Below are positions 59,615 to 64,000 of a DNA stretch of 64,000 nucleotides, piece after piece. Made by a program: the position numbers and the translations under genes. This DNA comes from Schlegelella_A sp038241255 (GTDB lineage: Bacteria > Pseudomonadota > Gammaproteobacteria > Burkholderiales > Burkholderiaceae_C): contig JBBRFW010000004.1 in NCBI GenBank assembly GCA_038241255.1, positions 35,742-99,741 of the forward strand, written 5' to 3'. The first letter of the stretch is position 1, and each line of letters begins with the position of its first letter. The notes below the pieces were generated by a model. That model saw only the letters and a program-made list of their open reading frames with translations, was not told where the DNA came from and made no database searches.

Positions 59615-62600
59615 GTGGACGAAATCGAGACCGGGTCGGTGACGCCCCGAAATGAAGTGGATCGGGCGACGGCGGCCGGTCTTTATTCGCCGGCCCATGA
59701 GCACGACGCCTGCGGCGTCGGCTTTGTCGCCCACATCGCCGGCCGCAAGTCGCATGCGATCGTCACGCAGGGTCTGAAGATCCTCGAGAACCTGAACCAC
59801 CGCGGCGCGGTCGGCGCCGACCCCTTGATGGGCGACGGTGCCGGCCTCCTGATCCAGATTCCCGACGACTTCTACCGCGCCGACATGGCCACGCAGGGCA
59901 TCGAGCTGCCCGCGCCGGGCGAGTACGGCGTCGGCATGGTGTTCCTGCCCAAGGAGCACGCTTCGCGCCTGGCGTGCACGCAGGAGGTCGAGCGTGCCGT
60001 CAAGGCGGAGGGCCAGGTCGTTCTCGGCTGGCGCGACGTGCCGGTCGACGCGGAGATGCCGATGTCGCCGGCGGTGCGCGCCAAGGAACCGATCATCCGG
60101 CAGATCTTCATCGGCCGCGGTCCCGACGTCATCGTCCCGGACGCGCTCGAGAGGAAGCTCTACGTCATCCGCAAGACGGCGTCGAGCGCGATCCAAGCGC
60201 TGAAGCTCACGCACAGCCGCGAGTATTACGTGGCGAGCATGAGCTGCCGCACGATCATCTACAAGGGGTTGCTGCTCGCCAACCAGGTCGGCAAGTACTA
60301 CAAGGACCTGGCCGATCCGCGGCTCGCCTCGGCTCTGGCGCTCGTTCACCAGCGCTTCTCGACCAACACCTTTCCCGAGTGGCCGCTCGCGCATCCCTAC
60401 CGGTTGGTCGCGCACAACGGCGAGATCAACACCGTCAAGGGCAACTTCCACTGGATGCGGGCGCGCGAAGGCGTGATGAAGTCGCCCGTGCTCGGCGCCG
60501 ACCTGAAGAAGCTGTATCCGATCACGTTCGAAGGGCAGAGCGACACGGCCACGTTCGACAACGCCCTCGAGCTGCTGACGATGAGCGGCTACTCGCTCGC
60601 CCACGCGGTGATGATGATGATCCCCGAGGCGTGGGAACAGCACACCGAGATGGACCCGCGCCGGCGCGCCTTCTACGAGTACCACGCGGCGATGATGGAG
60701 CCGTGGGACGGCCCTGCGGCGATGGTCTTCACCGACGGCCGCCAGATCGGTGCCACGCTCGACCGCAACGGGCTGCGCCCGGCGCGCTACATCGTCACCG
60801 ACGACGGGCTCGTGGTGATGGCATCCGAGTCCGGCGTGCTGCCGATCGCCGAGAATCGCATCGTCAAGAAGTGGCGCCTGCAGCCGGGCAAGATGTTCCT
60901 GATCGATTTCGAGCAAGGCCGCATCGTCGACGACGAGGAGCTGAAGAACCAGTTCGCGTCGGCCAAGCCCTACCGGCAATGGGTCGACAGCGTTCGCATC
61001 AAGCTCGAGGACCTGCCGCAGGGCGTGGCGCCCGGCGATTTTTCGGAGAAGCTGCTTGATCGCCAGCAGGCCTTCGGCTACACCCAGGAAGACATCAAGT
61101 TCCTGATGAGCCCGATGGCGCAGGCAGGTGAGGAAGGCATCGGCTCGATGGGCAACGACTCGCCGCTGGCCGTCCTCTCCGACAAGAACAAGCCGCTGTA
61201 CAACTACTTCAAGCAGCTGTTCGCGCAGGTGACGAACCCGCCGATCGATCCGATCCGCGAGTCGATCGTGATGTCGCTGGTCTCGTTCATCGGCCCCAAG
61301 CCCGACCTGCTCGACATCAACGCCGTCAATCCGCCGATGCGGCTCGAGGTGGCGCAGCCGATCCTCGACGCCGACGACATGGCGCGCGTGCGTTCGATCG
61401 AGAAGCACACCGGCGCCAAGTTCAAGAGCTACGAGATCGACATCACGTATCCGCTCGCATGGGGCGCCGAGGGCGTCGAGGCCAAGCTCGCCTCGATGTG
61501 CGCCGAGAGCGTCGATGCCATCCGCAGCGGCCACAACATCCTCGTCATCACCGACCGGCGCATGGGCCGCGATCAGGTCGCGCTGCCGGCGGCGCTCGCG
61601 CTCTCGGCGGTGCACCAGCACCTCGTCCGAGAGGGCCTGCGCACGACGGCGGGCCTGGTCGTCGAGACCGGCTCGGCACGCGAGGTGCACCACTTCGCGG
61701 TCCTCGCCGGCTACGGCGCCGAGGCCGTCCATCCCTACCTCGCGCTCGAGACGCTGGCGGCGCTGCGCTCGGAGCTGCCGAGCGATCTCGGCACCGACAA
61801 GGCGATCTACAACTACATCAAGGCGATCGGCAAGGGTCTCTCGAAGATCATGTCGAAGATGGGCGTTTCGACCTACATGTCGTACTGCGGCGCGCAGCTG
61901 TTTGAGGCCGTCGGCCTCGAGAAGGCGCTGGTCGAGAAGTACTTCCGCGGCACCGCCAGCCAGGTCGGCGGCATCGACCTCTTCGGCGTTGCCGAAGAGG
62001 CGATCCGCATGCACTGCGCCGCCTTCAGCGGTGACCCGGTCCTCGACGGCATGCTCGATGCAGGCGGCGAATACGCCTGGCGCGTGCGTGGCGAAGAGCA
62101 CATGTGGACGCCGGACGCCATCGCCAAACTGCAGCACGGCGTGCGCGCGAACCGTTACGAGACCTACCAGGAATACGCCAAGCTGATCAACGACCAGTCG
62201 CAGCGCCACATGACGCTGCGCGGCCTGTTCGAGTTCGTGGTCGATCCGGCTCGTTCGATTCCGCTCGAAGAAGTCGAGCCCGCCGTCGAGATCGTCAAGC
62301 GCTTCGCGACCGGAGCGATGTCGCTCGGCTCGATCTCGACCGAGGCGCACGCGACGCTCGCGGTGGCGATGAACCGGATCGGCGGCAAGTCGAACACCGG
62401 CGAGGGCGGCGAGGACCCTGCGCGCTATCGCGCCGAGCTGCGCGGCGAGACGATCGCTGAAGGCACGCACTTCAGCGACATCATCGGCAAGGGCGACATC
62501 ATTGCCGACTATCCGCTCAAGGCGGGCGACTCGCTGCGCTCGAAGATCAAGCAAGTCGCTTCGGGCCGATTCGGCGTGACGACCGAATACCTGGTGTCGG

Positions 62601-64000
62601 CCGACCAGCTGCAGATCAAGATGGCCCAGGGCGCCAAACCCGGTGAAGGCGGCCAGTTGCCGGGCGGCAAGGTCAGTGACTACATCGGCAAGCTTCGCTT
62701 TTCGGTCCCCGGCGTCGGCCTCATCTCGCCGCCGCCGCACCACGACATCTACTCGATCGAGGATCTGGCGCAGCTGATCCACGACCTCAAGAACGCCAAC
62801 CAGAAGGCGAGCATCAGCGTCAAGCTCGTTTCCGAAGTCGGCGTCGGCACGATTGCCGCCGGCGTCGCCAAGGCGAAGGCCGACCATGTGGTGATCGCCG
62901 GCCACGACGGCGGCACCGGCGCTTCGCCGTGGAGTTCGATCAAGCACGCCGGCACGCCGTGGGAGCTCGGCCTCGCTGAAGCGCAGCAGACTCTGGTGCT
63001 GAACCGGCTGCGCGGCCGCATCCGCGTCCAGGCCGACGGCCAGATGAAGACCGGCCGCGACGTCGTCATCGGCGCGCTGCTCGGTGCCGACGAGTTCGGC
63101 TTCGCGACCGCACCGCTGGTCGCCGAGGGCTGCATCATGATGAGGAAGTGCCACCTCAACACGTGCCCGGTCGGCGTCGCGACGCAGGATCCGGTGCTGC
63201 GCGCTCGTTTCCAGGGCCGGCCCGAGCACGTCGTCAACTTCTTCTTCTTCGTCGCCGAGGAGGCGCGCGCGATCATGGCCCGGCTCGGGATGCGCTCCTT
63301 CGACGAGCTGATCGGCCGCGTCGACCTGCTCGACACGAAGAAGGGCATTGCGCACTGGAAGGCGCGCGGGCTCGACTTCAGCCGCCTGCTGCAGGCGCCG
63401 ACCGCGCCGGCCGACGTGGCACGACGTCACGTCGAGGCGCAGGACCATGGTCTGGCCAAGGCGCTCGACGTCCGCCTGATCGAAAAGTGCGCCCCCGCGC
63501 TCGAGCGCGGCGAGAAGGTCCAACTCTTGGAGCAGGTGAGAAACGTCAACCGCACCGTCGGCGCCATGCTCTCGGGCGAATTGATCCGACGTCATCCGCA
63601 AGGCCTGCCCGACAACACCATCTTCATCCAAATGGAAGGCACGGGCGGGCAGAGCTTCGGCGCGTTCCTGGCGCAGGGGATCACGATCTACCTGATCGGT
63701 GACGCCAACGACTACACCGGCAAGGGCATGAGCGGCGGGCGCCTGGCGATCCGGCCGAGCATCGACTTCCGCGGCGCGGCGACCGAGAACATCATCGTGG
63801 GCAACACCGTTCTCTACGGCGCGACCAGCGGCGAGGCGTTCCTTCGCGGCGTCGCCGGCGAGCGCTTCGCGGTGCGCCTCTCCGGCGCGACCGCCGTGGT
63901 CGAAGGCACCGGCGACCACGGTTGCGAGTACATGACCGCCGGCACCGTCGTCGTCCTCGGCAAGACCGGCCGCAACTTCGCCGCCGGCATGAGCGGCGGC
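59615..64000 (+). CDS. gltB: Glutamate synthase (NADPH) large subunit, truncated by the window end
   Basis: The frame is open from GTG 59615 to the last base (1462 codons). The mature N-terminal nucleophile is Cys33 in EHDACGVGFVAH, after a 32-residue propeptide, marking the class II glutaminase domain. The central domain and FMN-binding synthase domain (GAMSLGSISTEAH; GHDGGTGASPWSS) follow, then the iron-sulfur motif CHLNTCPVGVATQD near 63150. The C-terminal beta-helix domain is begun (GGRLAIRPS...NTVLYGATSGEAF), with roughly the last 50-100 residues missing. The enzyme makes two glutamates from glutamine and 2-oxoglutarate; gltD is expected next. Confidence 0.96.
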   Translation, partial: MDEIETGSVTPRNEVDRATAAGLYSPAHEHDACGVGFVAHIAGRKSHAIVTQGLKILENLNHRGAVGADPLMGDGAGLLIQIPDDFYRADMATQGIELPAPGEYGVGMVFLPKEHASRLACTQEVERAVKAEGQVVLGWRDVPVDAEMPMSPAVRAKEPIIRQIFIGRGPDVIVPDALERKLYVIRKTASSAIQALKLTHSREYYVASMSCRTIIYKGLLLANQVGKYYKDLADPRLASALALVHQRFSTNTFPEWPLAHPYRLVAHNGEINTVKGNFHWMRAREGVMKSPVLGADLKKLYPITFEGQSDTATFDNALELLTMSGYSLAHAVMMMIPEAWEQHTEMDPRRRAFYEYHAAMMEPWDGPAAMVFTDGRQIGATLDRNGLRPARYIVTDDGLVVMASESGVLPIAENRIVKKWRLQPGKMFLIDFEQGRIVDDEELKNQFASAKPYRQWVDSVRIKLEDLPQGVAPGDFSEKLLDRQQAFGYTQEDIKFLMSPMAQAGEEGIGSMGNDSPLAVLSDKNKPLYNYFKQLFAQVTNPPIDPIRESIVMSLVSFIGPKPDLLDINAVNPPMRLEVAQPILDADDMARVRSIEKHTGAKFKSYEIDITYPLAWGAEGVEAKLASMCAESVDAIRSGHNILVITDRRMGRDQVALPAALALSAVHQHLVREGLRTTAGLVVETGSAREVHHFAVLAGYGAEAVHPYLALETLAALRSELPSDLGTDKAIYNYIKAIGKGLSKIMSKMGVSTYMSYCGAQLFEAVGLEKALVEKYFRGTASQVGGIDLFGVAEEAIRMHCAAFSGDPVLDGMLDAGGEYAWRVRGEEHMWTPDAIAKLQHGVRANRYETYQEYAKLINDQSQRHMTLRGLFEFVVDPARSIPLEEVEPAVEIVKRFATGAMSLGSISTEAHATLAVAMNRIGGKSNTGEGGEDPARYRAELRGETIAEGTHFSDIIGKGDIIADYPLKAGDSLRSKIKQVASGRFGVTTEYLVSADQLQIKMAQGAKPGEGGQLPGGKVSDYIGKLRFSVPGVGLISPPPHHDIYSIEDLAQLIHDLKNANQKASISVKLVSEVGVGTIAAGVAKAKADHVVIAGHDGGTGASPWSSIKHAGTPWELGLAEAQQTLVLNRLRGRIRVQADGQMKTGRDVVIGALLGADEFGFATAPLVAEGCIMMRKCHLNTCPVGVATQDPVLRARFQGRPEHVVNFFFFVAEEARAIMARLGMRSFDELIGRVDLLDTKKGIAHWKARGLDFSRLLQAPTAPADVARRHVEAQDHGLAKALDVRLIEKCAPALERGEKVQLLEQVRNVNRTVGAMLSGELIRRHPQGLPDNTIFIQMEGTGGQSFGAFLAQGITIYLIGDANDYTGKGMSGGRLAIRPSIDFRGAATENIIVGNTVLYGATSGEAFLRGVAGERFAVRLSGATAVVEGTGDHGCEYMTAGTVVVLGKTGRNFAAGMSGG

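Noticed and set aside
59504..63919. 1471-codon open frame on the minus strand
   Set aside because: It is antisense to gltB, whose plus-strand frame carries all the family motifs. Long antisense frames are expected in GC-rich genes with strong third-position bias.
1..64000. tRNA, rRNA, insertion sequence, prophage or recent island
   Set aside because: No cloverleaf, rRNA segment, transposase, integrase or clear shift in composition was noticed. All genes fit ordinary chromosomal content.

Overview
This 64 kb window is bacterial chromosome, GC-rich by eye, with dense, mostly overlapping genes and long antisense shadow frames. The gene set points to a betaproteobacterium, probably of the Burkholderiales type: a pilMNOPQ-aroK-aroB-gltB run, a PBP1A gene divergent from pilM, a cyaY/lptM/lysA block, a Burkholderia-type porin, Coq7 and a complete type II secretion operon. 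No rRNA, tRNA, CRISPR array, insertion sequence or phage gene was seen. No gene-free stretch exceeds 300 bases.

Layout. (1) 1-1403, plus strand: tail of an unknown gene, a cation diffusion facilitator and D-aminoacyl-tRNA deacylase. (2) 1437-10162, minus strand: an eight-gene operon for a branched-chain-amino-acid-type (HAAT) ABC transporter bracketed by two AMP-forming acyl-CoA ligases, presumably importing and CoA-activating a carboxylic acid. (3) 10325-14393, minus strand: a TetR regulator with a clear promoter/operator, then a B12-dependent acyl-CoA mutase (small and large subunits) and a MeaB-type GTPase fused to a PaaI-type thioesterase. (4) 14521-15426: a 5'-nucleotidase. (5) 15552-27089: type II secretion genes gspG-H-I-J-K-L-M-N-D-E-F on the minus strand and gspC divergent; gspE carries an apparent one-base frameshift. 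(6) 27102-29986: ilvA, a candidate small RNA with its own promoter and terminator, an OsmC protein and coq7. (7) 30201-37527, plus strand: a porin with a terminator, then a dipeptide-type ABC operon that contains an unknown lipoprotein. (8) 37531-41812: lysA, lptM and mrcA on the minus strand with cyaY on the plus strand. (9) 42072-59541: type IV pilus genes pilMNOPQ, then aroK and aroB, a pilin, minor pilins (fimT/pilV/pilW/pilX), an unusually large pilY1 of 2146 codons and a TonB-like gene. (10) 59615-64000: gltB, cut by the window end.

Points most worth following up: the acyl-CoA mutase, whose two substrate-selecting positions appear to be Leu and His, together with its fused GTPase-thioesterase partner; the roughly 740-residue Cys/Thr repeat array inside PilY1; a three-copy hairpin repeat family in intergenic DNA; a small RNA carrying anti-Shine-Dalgarno sequence; the gspE frameshift; and aroK, which has no usual start codon where the fold needs one. 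Functional names come from reading motifs by eye. No database search was possible.
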